NCBI GenBank assembly: GCA_016719755.1
Contig: JADJYM010000012.1
Span: 315,001-379,000, forward strand
From: Novosphingobium sp.
GTDB lineage: Bacteria > Pseudomonadota > Alphaproteobacteria > Sphingomonadales > Sphingomonadaceae
Length of the DNA stretch: 64,000 nucleotides
Reading direction: 5' to 3'
In this document: one piece after another, positions 25,289-34,728 of the stretch
How positions within the stretch are numbered: the first letter of the stretch is position 1
Layout: every line of letters starts with the position of its first letter
Notes under the pieces: model-generated
Told to the model about the DNA's origin: nothing
What the model saw: the letters and a program-made list of their open reading frames with translations, nothing else
The model's database searches: none
Translations under genes and position numbers: made by a program

Positions 25289-26617
25289 ATGACCGTTACC
25301 ACCCGCTTTGCCCCTTCCCCCACCGGTGCGCTGCATGTCGGCAATGTCCGCACTGCGCTGCACAACTGGCTGCTCGCCCGCAAGCACGGCGGGCGCTTCC
25401 TGCTGCGGATCGACGATACCGACACTGCGCGCAGCCGCGAGGAATTCGTCGAGGGGATCAAGGCCGACCTGACCTGGCTGGGGCTGCACTGGGATGGGGA
25501 GGAGCGCCAGTCCGCGCGCTTCGACCTCTATGAGGCCCAGTTCCAGCGCCTGGTCGCAGCGGGGCGGGTCTATCGCTGCTATGAAACCGCGCAGGAACTG
25601 GATCTCAAGCGCAAGGTGCTGCTGGGGCGCGGCCTGCCCCCGATCTACGACCGCGCCGCGCTGGCGCTCAGCGAGGCCGACCACGCGGCCAGGGCGGCGG
25701 CGGGCGAAGCGCCGCACTGGCGCTTTCTGCTGGACCGCGAATCACCGATCGAGTGGCAGGACGGCATCCGTGGAGCCCAGCACTTCGATCCGGCGCGGAT
25801 GTCCGATCCGGTGGTGCGCCGCGCCGATGGCTCGTGGCTCTATCTCCTGCCTTCGGTGATCGATGACGTGGCCATGGGGATTACCGACGTGCTGCGCGGT
25901 GAGGACCACGTGTCCAACACCGCCGCGCAAGTGCAGATGTTCGCCGCGCTGGGGGCGGAATGCCCGCGTTTCGCACACGAGGCGCTGCTGACCGGAGCGG
26001 AGGGCAAGCTTTCGAAGCGGCTCGGCTCGCTTGGCATGGACGCGCTGCGCGACGAAGGGATCGAGCCTGAAGCCGTGATCGCGCTGCTGGCGCGGCTCGG
26101 CACGTCCGATTCCGTAGACCCGGCGCTCGATACCCCGGCACTGGCGGCAAGCTTTGATCTGTCCCGGTTCGGCCGCGCGCCCGCCCGCTTCGACGAAGCG
26201 GAGCTTCACCGCGTCAACGCCGCGCTGGTCCACCGCCTGCCCTTCGCGCGGGCGGCGCACTTGCTGCCCGAGGGCATGGGCGAGGCGGCATGGGAAGCGA
26301 TCCGCCCCAACCTGTCGCACATCGGCGAGGCGGCGGACTGGTGGCGGGTGGTGACCGGTCCCGTTCCCGCACCCGCGTTGGAGCAGGAAGACAAGGCCTT
26401 TCTGGCTGAAGCGGCGGCGCAGCTGGAACGCGGCGGGGCCGACTGGCAGGCACTTACCGCCGCGCTGAAAGAGGCCACCGGACGCAAGGGCAAGGCGCTG
26501 TTCCTGCCGCTGCGTCGGGCGCTGACGGGCATGGATCACGGGCCGGACATGGCCGCGCTGCTGCCGCTGATCGGGCGTGAGGAAGCGCTCAGGCGGCTTT
26601 CAGCAGCAGCGACCTGA
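25289..26617 (+). CDS. gltX: Glutamyl-tRNA synthetase
   Basis: The protein has 442 residues. The class I signatures are HVGN (HIGH-type, 16-19) and KLSKR (KMSKS-type, in AEGKLSKRLGSLG). It charges tRNA-Glu and possibly tRNA-Gln. At 442 residues it is the short form. Alphaproteobacteria often have two GluRS paralogues, one of which may preferentially misacylate tRNA-Gln or tRNA-Asn for transamidation. Which one this is cannot be told here. Its last 29 bp overlap the convergent FkbM-methyltransferase gene. Confidence 0.95.
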   Translation: MTVTTRFAPSPTGALHVGNVRTALHNWLLARKHGGRFLLRIDDTDTARSREEFVEGIKADLTWLGLHWDGEERQSARFDLYEAQFQRLVAAGRVYRCYETAQELDLKRKVLLGRGLPPIYDRAALALSEADHAARAAAGEAPHWRFLLDRESPIEWQDGIRGAQHFDPARMSDPVVRRADGSWLYLLPSVIDDVAMGITDVLRGEDHVSNTAAQVQMFAALGAECPRFAHEALLTGAEGKLSKRLGSLGMDALRDEGIEPEAVIALLARLGTSDSVDPALDTPALAASFDLSRFGRAPARFDEAELHRVNAALVHRLPFARAAHLLPEGMGEAAWEAIRPNLSHIGEAADWWRVVTGPVPAPALEQEDKAFLAEAAAQLERGGADWQALTAALKEATGRKGKALFLPLRRALTGMDHGPDMAALLPLIGREEALRRLSAAAT

Positions 26618-27455
26618 ACTGGTTCTTGCGGCAGTAGAGATAGCTTTGCCGCCGCTTCAGCACTCCGGCGTCGAGCGGCTCCAGCCCGGCGGGCGTGACG
26701 ATGTTCAGCCGGTAGTCGAGCGCGGTCAGCCAGCGCAGCAGTTCGGCCGGGTCATCCCCCGCCGCGCGCAGGAATTCCGGGGTAAACTCAAGCACCAGGT
26801 CCGGGCCGCCGGGCTTGTCGAGCAGGCCTGATGCCCCGCGCAGCGCCTTGGCCTCCCAGCCTTCGATATCCAGCTTGATCAGCCGCAGCGGCATATCGGC
26901 CAGGACTTCATCAAGCCGAACCAGCGGCACGCTTTGCCGCCCCCCACGAATCACGGCGCAGTCAGCCCCCGCATTGCCGACCTCGCGGTGGACGATTTGC
27001 GCCCGTCCCTTCACCTCGCCCACGGCCACCAGGTGCGGCTCGATATTGGCAGCCTGGTTAAGCGCGATATTCGCGCCCAGCAGGGTGAAAGTATCGCGGT
27101 TGGCTTCGAACGCGTGAACCCGCCCGCGCGGTCCGGTGAGCTGCGCGGCGAGCAGGCTGAACCAGCCGATGTTCGCGCCGACATCGGCCACCACGTCACC
27201 CGGGCGCAGCACTTGCCGGAACAGCGTGGTTTCCATCGGTTCCCATTCGCCCTGGCAATAGATCGCCCGGTCAACGAACTGATTAAGATCGAGGTGCATC
27301 GCAAAGCCGTGGCGGGTGCTTACGGTGCGCCGTCCGCGCGGTACCGCGCCGGATTCGAACAGGCGGCTGGCAAGCGCGCCGATCCGCCAGCGCCCGCGCT
27401 CGAACGGTGCGTTGCGGCAGACTCCGGCAAGGAAGGTGGCGACACTGTTGCGCAT
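26589..27455 (-). CDS. FkbM family SAM-dependent methyltransferase
   Basis: The protein has 288 residues. The SAM-binding motif is DVGANIGWFSLLAA, followed by the acidic strand end HAFEANRDTF and the FkbM signature LIKLDIEGWEAKALRG. FkbM enzymes O-methylate sugars or polyketides, so a glycan or surface-polysaccharide substrate is plausible but not shown. The 3' end overlaps gltX by 29 bp in convergent orientation. No glycosyltransferases are nearby to indicate a pathway. Confidence 0.88.
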   Translation of the reverse strand: MRNSVATFLAGVCRNAPFERGRWRIGALASRLFESGAVPRGRRTVSTRHGFAMHLDLNQFVDRAIYCQGEWEPMETTLFRQVLRPGDVVADVGANIGWFSLLAAQLTGPRGRVHAFEANRDTFTLLGANIALNQAANIEPHLVAVGEVKGRAQIVHREVGNAGADCAVIRGGRQSVPLVRLDEVLADMPLRLIKLDIEGWEAKALRGASGLLDKPGGPDLVLEFTPEFLRAAGDDPAELLRWLTALDYRLNIVTPAGLEPLDAGVLKRRQSYLYCRKNQFRSLLLKAA

Positions 27456-27511
27456 CGCCCATGCTCTGGGAGAAATTTTCTAAGAATCTGTGAAAACGTG
27501 ATTTTTCCGGA

Positions 27512-27946
27512 TCACAAATGCTGCCTTGTCCACTGGGCGATGGCCGGTGCGGACATCGCGCCGGACTGGCGCGCGACTTCCCGTCCACCCTTGAACAGGA
27601 TCAGCGTCGGGATCGAGCGGATCTGATAGCGCGCGGCGATCTGCGGAACAGCTTCGGTATCGAGCTTGAGCAGCCGCACCTGCGGCTCCAGCAGCCGGGC
27701 TGCCTGGGCGAAAGCCGGGGCCATCGCCTTGCACGGCCCGCACCATTCCGCCCAGAAATCGACCAGCACCGGCAGGCCGCCCTTCCCGACATGGCGATCG
27801 AACGCGGCGGCATCGGCGGCCAGCGGGGCACCGACGAACAGCGGCGCCTTGCACTTGCCGCAGACCGGATGCGCGCCCAGCCGGGCGAGCGGCACCCGAT
27901 TGAGCGCGGCGCAGGTCGGGCAGGCGATCAGGACGGGATCGGGCAT
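27512..27946 (-). CDS. trxC: Thioredoxin 2 (zinc-binding TrxC type)
   Basis: The protein has 144 residues. The N-terminal zinc finger has CPTC (9-12) and CGKC (29-32). The thioredoxin domain has the active site WCGPC (68-72) and the cis-Pro segment RSIPTLILFKGG. TrxC is a cytosolic disulfide reductase associated with oxidative stress. ATG 27946 is chosen because AGGGG is 9 nt upstream. An ATG two codons earlier is only 3 nt from it. It is divergent from the small membrane-protein gene. Confidence 0.95.
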   Translation of the reverse strand: MPDPVLIACPTCAALNRVPLARLGAHPVCGKCKAPLFVGAPLAADAAAFDRHVGKGGLPVLVDFWAEWCGPCKAMAPAFAQAARLLEPQVRLLKLDTEAVPQIAARYQIRSIPTLILFKGGREVARQSGAMSAPAIAQWTRQHL

Positions 27947-27973
27947 GGTCATCTGCCCCTAGTTGGTAACTGC

Positions 27974-27987
27974 TTGACCGGGATCAA
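27974..27987. promoter_or_regulatory. FNR/FixK-type binding site
   Basis: TTGAC-CGGG-ATCAA matches the FNR/FixK consensus TTGAT-N4-ATCAA with one change. It lies 57 bp before the small membrane-protein start and about 28 bp before a -10-like TTTAATTA (28003-28010), a position suited to class II activation to the right. It is also 28 bp upstream of the divergent trxC start. Oxygen-limitation control is inferred. Confidence 0.7.
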
Positions 27988-28043
27988 GGACTCGCGTCCG
28001 ACTTTAATTAGGACGCCCTCATGTTGTTGTGAAGGAGGGCGCG

Positions 28044-28232
28044 ATGAACCGGTTGATGTGGATTCTCCACGCGATGATCTCAACCACGCTGATGGGTATC
28101 GGGATTACCGCAGTGCTGGCGATGGCCATGCCGGGCTGGAAGCCGATTGCCCTTGCCGCCGCGGTTGGCTTTGTCGTTTCCTTCCCGGCTTCCTGGTGGG
28201 TCGCGCGCAAGATCCAGTCCCAGATCGCCTGA
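28044..28232 (+). CDS. Small membrane protein, two TM segments
   Basis: The protein has 62 residues: MNRLMWILHAMISTTLMGIG... with hydrophobic segments at about 5-27 and 31-50, and a short basic tail. AAGGAGGG lies 5 nt before ATG 28044, and a GTG 15 bp earlier overlaps that site and is rejected. Similar two-TM proteins in alphaproteobacteria are often mislabelled CTP synthetase. No function is known. It is followed 15 bp later by the AhpD-like gene, under the same FNR-type box. Confidence 0.8.
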   Translation: MNRLMWILHAMISTTLMGIGITAVLAMAMPGWKPIALAAAVGFVVSFPASWWVARKIQSQIA

Positions 28233-28247
28233 AGGGAACAACCGATC

Positions 28248-28601
28248 ATGCACAAGGACTGGCCCGCGATGGCGGGCGAACTTACCGCCGCGATCAAGGA
28301 GGTGCGCCTCGGCTCGCCCGAGGTGATGAAAAGCTTTTCCGCGATGGCCGCCGCCGCCACTGCCGGGGGTGCGCTCGACACCAAGACCAAGGAGCTGCTG
28401 GCCATCGGCATTGCCGTGGCGATCCGCTGCGATGGCTGCATCGCCTTTCACGCCAAGGCCGCGATGCAGCACGGCGCCACGCGCGAGGAGATCATGGAGA
28501 CCATGGGCCTGGCCATCTACATGGGCGCCGGTCCCAGCCTGATGTATGCCGCACAGGCGGTTGAAGCCTTTGATCAATTTTCCGCAGCAAAGGCCGGGTA
28601 A
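28248..28601 (+). CDS. Carboxymuconolactone decarboxylase/AhpD-like protein
   Basis: The protein has 117 residues. It carries the AhpD-type redox motif CDGCIAFH (Cys61, Cys64, His68) followed by AKAAMQHGATREEIMETM. AhpD-like proteins act as disulfide reductants or peroxidases, usually as trimers. The CxxC-x3-H spacing indicates a peroxidase-type rather than a decarboxylase-type member. AAGGGAA lies 9 nt upstream of the start. Placement after an FNR-type site and next to trxC suggests a redox role. Confidence 0.9.
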   Translation: MHKDWPAMAGELTAAIKEVRLGSPEVMKSFSAMAAAATAGGALDTKTKELLAIGIAVAIRCDGCIAFHAKAAMQHGATREEIMETMGLAIYMGAGPSLMYAAQAVEAFDQFSAAKAG

Positions 28602-28669
28602 CGAAATTTCCCGGCGCGGCGGCAAAACCCGGTTTACATTGCGCTGCAGCATGGCTAGAGGCCCGGCCC

Positions 28670-28750
28670 ATGTCCTGCATGGCCCAGACCATTATTACCA
28701 CCAAACCGACCGCGCTCAGCGGGGCGGTTGTGGTTGTGCGTCTGGACTGA
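28670..28750 (+). CDS. Candidate leader peptide of asd (26 residues, Thr/Ile then Val rich)
   Basis: The peptide starts MSCMAQTIITTKPT and ends AVVVVRLD. AGAGG (28657-28661) is 8 nt before ATG 28670, and a second in-frame ATG is at 28679. Four Thr codons (ACC at 28688, 28697, 28700, 28709) and two Ile codons (ATT at 28691, 28694) are clustered, followed by four Val codons. This resembles leader peptides such as ThrL and IvbL. It ends 98 bp before asd, whose product lies on the Thr/Ile pathway, and a terminator/antiterminator arrangement follows directly. Confidence 0.6.
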   Translation: MSCMAQTIITTKPTALSGAVVVVRLD

Positions 28751-28795
28751 CACCCAGGACAACCCGCCCCGCACGAGCAGGCGGGGCTTCCATTT
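28721..28795 (+). promoter_or_regulatory. Candidate transcription attenuator upstream of asd
   Basis: Terminator: GCCCCGC (28766-28772) pairs with GCGGGGC (28781-28787), followed by TTCCATTTC. Competing antiterminator: GGGGCGGTTG (28721-28730) pairs with CAACCCGCCCC (28760-28770, one bulged C), which consumes the 5' arm of the terminator. The antiterminator strand begins 9 nt after the last Thr codon. A ribosome stalled at Thr/Ile codons would leave it free, while one that reads to the stop codon favours the terminator. Worked out by eye. Confidence 0.55.
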
Positions 28796-28830
28796 CACGG
28801 AAAATCAAACCCTCGCGCTGCTCCGAATGA

Positions 28831-29877
<1,047 letters not shown>

Positions 29878-29886
29878 GTTACAGCT

Positions 29887-30093
29887 GGTGCGGGCAGGCC
29901 GTCCGGCCTGCCCTTGCATCACCGAGGGTCCCTGTCCGCCTGACGGCGGTGCGGGAAGCCCATCCGGGCTTCCCTGGCCTGTGGCCGGCCCGCTCCCCCG
30001 GCCCGACCACCCACAGGGTACCTTAAAAGGGTGGTCGGGCCGGGGGAGCGGGCCGGCCAGGCCAAGCTCTTCGCGGATGCGAAGAGCGCACCC
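29887..30093. repeat. Structured intergenic element, copy A (207 bp, between convergent asd and glnD)
   Basis: It is bounded by GGTGCG (29887) and CGCACC (to 30092). Three 9-bp hairpins with 4-nt loops lie at 29892-29913, 29953-29974 and 30066-30087. The core has 30-bp perfect arms, 29983-30012 and 30029-30058, around a 16-nt AT-containing loop. The homologous copy at 63050-63268 runs in the opposite orientation. It fills the whole gap, from 10 bp after the asd stop to 7 bp before the glnD stop, and probably terminates both genes. Confidence 0.93.
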
Positions 30094-30099
30094 GGCAAA

Positions 30100-32853
30100 T
30101 CACGCCGCCGCCACTTCGACGGTCTCTTCCCCTGCGGCTTCCAGCAGTTTCTTCTCGACCGCCTTCTGGCGCTGGGGCGAATCGATCTTCTCGCCCAGCA
30201 GGTCGGTGACATAGAAGGTGTCGGCCGCGCGCTCGCCGTAGGTGGCGATATGGGCGGAATGGACCATCAGCTTGGCCTCGAACAGCGCGCGGGCGAGGCG
30301 GTTGAGCAGCGCGGGGCGATCGCGCGCGCCCACCTCGATCACGGTGAAGCGGTTCGATGCCGCGTTGTCGAATTCCACCCGCGGGCGGACTTCGAAAGCA
30401 TCGGCGCGGGGCCGCGCGAGCGGGCGGGCGGCCAGCTGGGGCACCAGCTTGACCCGGTTGGCCAGCGCGTCCTCGATCATGGTGCGGATCCGGGCGAGCT
30501 GGCTGTCTTCCGAAAACGGCCGGCCCAGCGGGTCCTGGACGAGGAAATTGTCCACCGCCATGCCGTTGCGCGCGGTGTGGATGCGCGCGTCGATGATGTT
30601 TCCGCCCGCCAGATGAATGCCCCCGGCGATGCGGTAGAACAGGCCCGGGTGGTCGGCGGCGATCACGGTCACCAGCGTCGCCCCGCGCGCGGCATAGTAT
30701 TCGGTGTGGACGTCGAGCGCCTTGCCCTTCGCGCCGTCGAACTGGATCAGGTTCATCGCGATGATGTCGTCCGATTCGGCGATCCAGTAGGCATCGGCCA
30801 GCTGCTTGCCCAGCGCCTCGACCAGGTCCTTGCGCGCGCCCAGCCGTTCGGCCACGGCGGCTTTCTTGGCCGCGATGCGCTGTTCGCGCCGGTGCTGGAC
30901 ATGGCCCAGCCGCAGCCGTTCCTCCGCCGCTTCATACAGCTCGGCGATCAGCTGGCGCTTCCAGCTGTTCCACACCCCCGGGCCGACCGCGCGGATATCG
31001 ACGATGGTCAGCATGGCAAGCAGCCGCAGCCGCTCGATCGCCTGGACCTGGGCGACGAAGTCGGTGATCGTCTTCCAGTCGGCCAGATCGCGCTTGAAGG
31101 CGATAGCGCTCATCAGCAGGTGGTTGCGCACCAGCCACGCGACGATTTCCGTCTCCTTCTCGTCCAGGCCAAGGCGCGGGCCAAGCTTCAGCGCCACTTC
31201 CCCACCCAGCACCGAATGGTCGCCGCGCCGCCCCTTGGCGATGTCGTGCAGCAGGATCGAGACATAGAGCGCGCGGCGGTTGACCACCTTGTGGATGATC
31301 GCGCTGGCGAGCGGATGATCCTCCTTCATCTCGCCCTTCTCGATCCGCGACATCAGCCCGATCGCGCGGATGGTATGCTCGTCGACCGTGTAGTGATGGT
31401 ACATGTCGAACTGCATCTGCGCGTTGACCCGGCCGAAATCGGGCATGAAGCGCCCGAACACGCCCGCCTCGTTCAGCCAGCGCAGACCGTTCTCGGGATC
31501 GTGGCGGCTGGTCAGCAGATCAAGAAACAGCGCATTGGCGCGTGGATCATGGCGATAGGGATCGATCAGCCGGGCATCGCGCACCGCCAGGCGCATCGCC
31601 TCGGGGTGAAGTTCCAGCCCGCTCACATCGGCCAGCACGAAGATCTCGATCAGCCGCACCGGATCTTCCGCGAACCACTGATCGCCGGGCACATTGATCC
31701 TGCCGCCGAACACCGGATAGCCCTTGAGCATCCGTCGCCGCGCGCGGAACCCCGCGAGCAGGCCCTTGGGCTGCTTCTTCGCGAACTGGTCATCCAGCTG
31801 GGCCAGGAACAGGCCGGTGAGATGGCCCACGCGCTTCGCCTGGAGGAAGAAATACTGCATGAACCGCTCGACCGCGCTTTTTCCGGGCCGGTCGGCAAAC
31901 TGCATCCGCGCCGCAACCTCGCGCTGGAGATCGAAGGTCAGCCGGTCCTCGGCGCGGCGGGTAATGGTGTGGAGGTGGCAGCGCACTGCCCAGAAGAAGT
32001 TCTCCGCGCGGCGGAAGGCGCGGTATTCGTTCGCGGTCAGCAGGCCGGTATCGACCAGTTCGGACACGTCACGGACGTGGTGGATATACTTGCCGATCCA
32101 GTAGAGCGTGTGGAGATCGCGCAAGCCTCCCTTGCCCTCCTTGACGTTGGGTTCGACGACATAGCGGCTGTCGCCCAGCCGCTTGTGCCGGTCGTTGCGC
32201 TCGCCCAGCTTCTCGGCCACGAACTGGCGCTCGGTACCCGCCACCACTTCGGCCCAGAAACGGGCCTGGCACTCGGCGAACAGGGCCTGATCGCCCCAGA
32301 CGTAACGCCCTTCAAGCAGCGCGGTGCGGATCGTCAGGTCGCTGCGCGCCATACGCACCATCTCGTCCAGCGAGCGGCTCGACTGACCGACCTTCAACCC
32401 CAGGTCCCACAGGAAATAGAGCATCGCCTCGATCACCTGCTCGCACCAGCTGGTCTGCTTGATCGGGGTGATAAAGGCGATGTCGACGTCCGAATGGGGC
32501 GCCATCTCGCCCCGGCCATAGCCGCCGACCGCCATGATCGTCAGCCGCTCGCCCGAGCTGGGATTGCTGGCGCGGTAGATGTCGCCAACCACATGATCGT
32601 GGATCACCCGGACCAGCTGGTCGATCAGAAACGCCTGGGCCTCGGCGCAGTCGTGCCCGGCGGAGGGGCGCTCCGCCAGCCGCCGGGCGATTTCCTCGCG
32701 GCCGGCGGCCAGCGCGGCGCGGAGCAGTTCCACCACTTGCTGGCGGACCGCCGGACCGCCGCGCTCTGCCACCAGTTCGGTGATCCGCCCGGCCAGCGTG
32801 CGCCGGTCGATGATGGCCCGCTGGTGGGGAATGCGCGGCGCGGCCTGGCTCAC
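30100..32853 (-). CDS. glnD: [Protein-PII] uridylyltransferase / uridylyl-removing enzyme
   Basis: The protein has 917 residues. This is the glutamine sensor that uridylylates and deuridylylates PII proteins. The nucleotidyltransferase domain has GGYGRGEMAPHSDVDIAFI. The HD domain has the metal-binding LLHDIAKGRRGDHS. Two C-terminal ACT domains follow (VTVIAADHPGLFYRIAGG and EVGARDRPALLNRLARAL). It starts at GTG 32853, overlapping the stop of the upstream acyl-CoA ligase gene by 4 bp (GTGA), so the two are translationally coupled. Confidence 0.96.
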   Translation of the reverse strand: MSQAAPRIPHQRAIIDRRTLAGRITELVAERGGPAVRQQVVELLRAALAAGREEIARRLAERPSAGHDCAEAQAFLIDQLVRVIHDHVVGDIYRASNPSSGERLTIMAVGGYGRGEMAPHSDVDIAFITPIKQTSWCEQVIEAMLYFLWDLGLKVGQSSRSLDEMVRMARSDLTIRTALLEGRYVWGDQALFAECQARFWAEVVAGTERQFVAEKLGERNDRHKRLGDSRYVVEPNVKEGKGGLRDLHTLYWIGKYIHHVRDVSELVDTGLLTANEYRAFRRAENFFWAVRCHLHTITRRAEDRLTFDLQREVAARMQFADRPGKSAVERFMQYFFLQAKRVGHLTGLFLAQLDDQFAKKQPKGLLAGFRARRRMLKGYPVFGGRINVPGDQWFAEDPVRLIEIFVLADVSGLELHPEAMRLAVRDARLIDPYRHDPRANALFLDLLTSRHDPENGLRWLNEAGVFGRFMPDFGRVNAQMQFDMYHHYTVDEHTIRAIGLMSRIEKGEMKEDHPLASAIIHKVVNRRALYVSILLHDIAKGRRGDHSVLGGEVALKLGPRLGLDEKETEIVAWLVRNHLLMSAIAFKRDLADWKTITDFVAQVQAIERLRLLAMLTIVDIRAVGPGVWNSWKRQLIAELYEAAEERLRLGHVQHRREQRIAAKKAAVAERLGARKDLVEALGKQLADAYWIAESDDIIAMNLIQFDGAKGKALDVHTEYYAARGATLVTVIAADHPGLFYRIAGGIHLAGGNIIDARIHTARNGMAVDNFLVQDPLGRPFSEDSQLARIRTMIEDALANRVKLVPQLAARPLARPRADAFEVRPRVEFDNAASNRFTVIEVGARDRPALLNRLARALFEAKLMVHSAHIATYGERAADTFYVTDLLGEKIDSPQRQKAVEKKLLEAAGEETVEVAAA

Positions 32854-34568
32854 GCCGCGGCGGCCTTTTCCGCTTCCCAGCGCGGCTGGAAGCGCGCGCG
32901 CAGCGCCCGCTTGTCGACCTTTTCGGTCCCCAGGCGCGGCAGACTTTCATGCTCTTGCCACAGCCGCACGGGCACCTTGAATGGCGCGATATGGAGCCTC
33001 AGGAACTCCTGCAATTCCGCCTCGCTCACGCTGCGTCCGTCCTTGGCAAGGTATACGGCGGCGGGCAGCTCGCCGAACTTTTCGTCCGGCACGCCGAACA
33101 CGCTGGCTTCGGCCACATCGGGATGGGCGTAGATCGCCTGCTCAACCTCGATGCAGCTGATATTCTCGCCGCCACGGATGATGATGTCCTTCTTGCGGTC
33201 GACGATAAACAGGTAGCCGTCCTCGTCGACATAGCCAAGATCGCCAGTGCGGAACCAGCCTTCGGGAGTGACGGCAGCCTCGGTCGCCTCCGGGTTGTTC
33301 CAGTAGCCCAGGAAGTTGCAGACCGATCGGATCGCGATCTCGCCGGTCGCGCCCCTGGCCAGTTCCCGACCGTCATCGTCCAGGAAGCCCAGCTCCACCA
33401 GCGGACGCGAGGCGGTGCCGGTCGATCCGGGCTTGGCCAGATAGTTCTCGTTGAAGTTGCCGCAGCCGACCCCGTTGGTCTCGGTCAGGCCGTAGCCCAG
33501 CAGCGGGAAGGCGTGGGGCAGCGATTCGCGCAGGCGGGTGACATGATCGACCGGGCGCGGCGCGCCGCCTGCGGCGAAGGAAACGCAGCTGGTCAGATCG
33601 TACTTGTCGCGGTTGGGATGAGTGGCAATCTCGAAGCTCATCAGCGGCACGCCGACGAAGTAGGTGACCTTCTCCTTCTCGATCAGCCGCATCGCCTCTT
33701 CCGCGTCCCACTTTGGCATCAGCACCAGCTTGCGGCCCAGCGCGAAGCTTTGCAGGAACAGCGGCACTTCAGCGGTAACGTGGAACAGCGGCACGTTCAT
33801 CAGACTGCACGGCTGCACGCCCTCGGCCGGCGCCTCACCCTTGGCGGTCAGGTGAGTCAGCACCATCAGCGACTGCGCGGCATAGCTCATGATCCCCTGC
33901 ACCACGCCACGGTGGTCGGAATAGGCGCCCTTGGACTGGCCGGTGGAGCCGGAGGTATAGAGGATCGTGGCCAGATCGTCGCCGGTCAGCTCGGGCAGCG
34001 GGGTATCCGCGCCGCCGCCGTTAGCCAGCAGGGCGGCCAGACCCTGCTCCCACGGACAGTCGTGGGCAAGGATCACCAGCTTGGCGGGATGGGGCTGCCC
34101 TTCCAGCCGCGCGGCGCGGGGGGCATCGGCCAGCACCAGGCCGCAGCCGGCCAGATCGATCCCGCCGGCCAGTTCCTCGCCGCTCCACCAGCCGTTGAGC
34201 AGGGTGGCGCACCCGCCGGCCATCAGCACGCCCATGTAGGCGATGATCCAGTTGGCCGAATTGCGCGCGGCGATGCCCACGCGGTCGCCCTTGCGCACGC
34301 CGTGTCCGGCCACCAGTCCGCCCGCCACGGTCCGCGCGGCAGCGTGGACCTGGGCAAAGGTCAGGCGGATTTCGCCATCGACCAGGAATTCGGCAGCGCC
34401 GTGCTGGGCACAGAACATGTCGAAATATTGGACCAGCGTCGGCGGAGCGAACTTCAGCATCGGCAGGTCGCGACCAAAGCGCCGGAACGGAACGGTTTCA
34501 AGGGGACCGCCAACGGCAGTCAGCCGGTCCATCACGGAATTGAGGGCAATATCGAGTTCGCTAGCCAT
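32850..34568 (-). CDS. Class I adenylate-forming acyl-CoA synthetase
   Basis: The protein has 572 residues. The P-loop motif reads LYTSGSTGQSKGAYSDHRG. The middle motif is LLGYGLTETNG. The hinge region is FRTGDLGYVDEDGYLFIVDRKKDIIIRGGENIS, split here as FRTGDLGYVDEDGYL and IVDRKKDIIIRGGENIS. Substrate is probably a fatty or aryl acid but cannot be fixed from sequence. ATG 34568 has AAGGAAG 4 nt upstream, and a longer frame is rejected. It is coupled to glnD, an unusual pairing. A second ligase of this superfamily is at 45794-47335. Confidence 0.9.
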   Translation of the reverse strand: MASELDIALNSVMDRLTAVGGPLETVPFRRFGRDLPMLKFAPPTLVQYFDMFCAQHGAAEFLVDGEIRLTFAQVHAAARTVAGGLVAGHGVRKGDRVGIAARNSANWIIAYMGVLMAGGCATLLNGWWSGEELAGGIDLAGCGLVLADAPRAARLEGQPHPAKLVILAHDCPWEQGLAALLANGGGADTPLPELTGDDLATILYTSGSTGQSKGAYSDHRGVVQGIMSYAAQSLMVLTHLTAKGEAPAEGVQPCSLMNVPLFHVTAEVPLFLQSFALGRKLVLMPKWDAEEAMRLIEKEKVTYFVGVPLMSFEIATHPNRDKYDLTSCVSFAAGGAPRPVDHVTRLRESLPHAFPLLGYGLTETNGVGCGNFNENYLAKPGSTGTASRPLVELGFLDDDGRELARGATGEIAIRSVCNFLGYWNNPEATEAAVTPEGWFRTGDLGYVDEDGYLFIVDRKKDIIIRGGENISCIEVEQAIYAHPDVAEASVFGVPDEKFGELPAAVYLAKDGRSVSEAELQEFLRLHIAPFKVPVRLWQEHESLPRLGTEKVDKRALRARFQPRWEAEKAAAA

Positions 34569-34728
34569 ACGGCTTCCTTTTCCCCATGATTTGGGGGCGC
34601 CCCCTTCCTGCGCCACCTGAATGCATCCTCGCCGCCGGGTTTGTTTCCCGGCTGGCTCTGTGCCAGAAGGCACCGGCAGGCCGCGTCGAATACGGCGCCG
34701 TGCCCGGACGTTGTCGATTTAAGGGGTT

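Noticed and set aside
30031-33132. 1033-codon open frame antisense to glnD
   Set aside because: Shadow of glnD codon bias. It also runs through the structured repeat, has no recognisable domain, and the sense frame has all GlnD domains.
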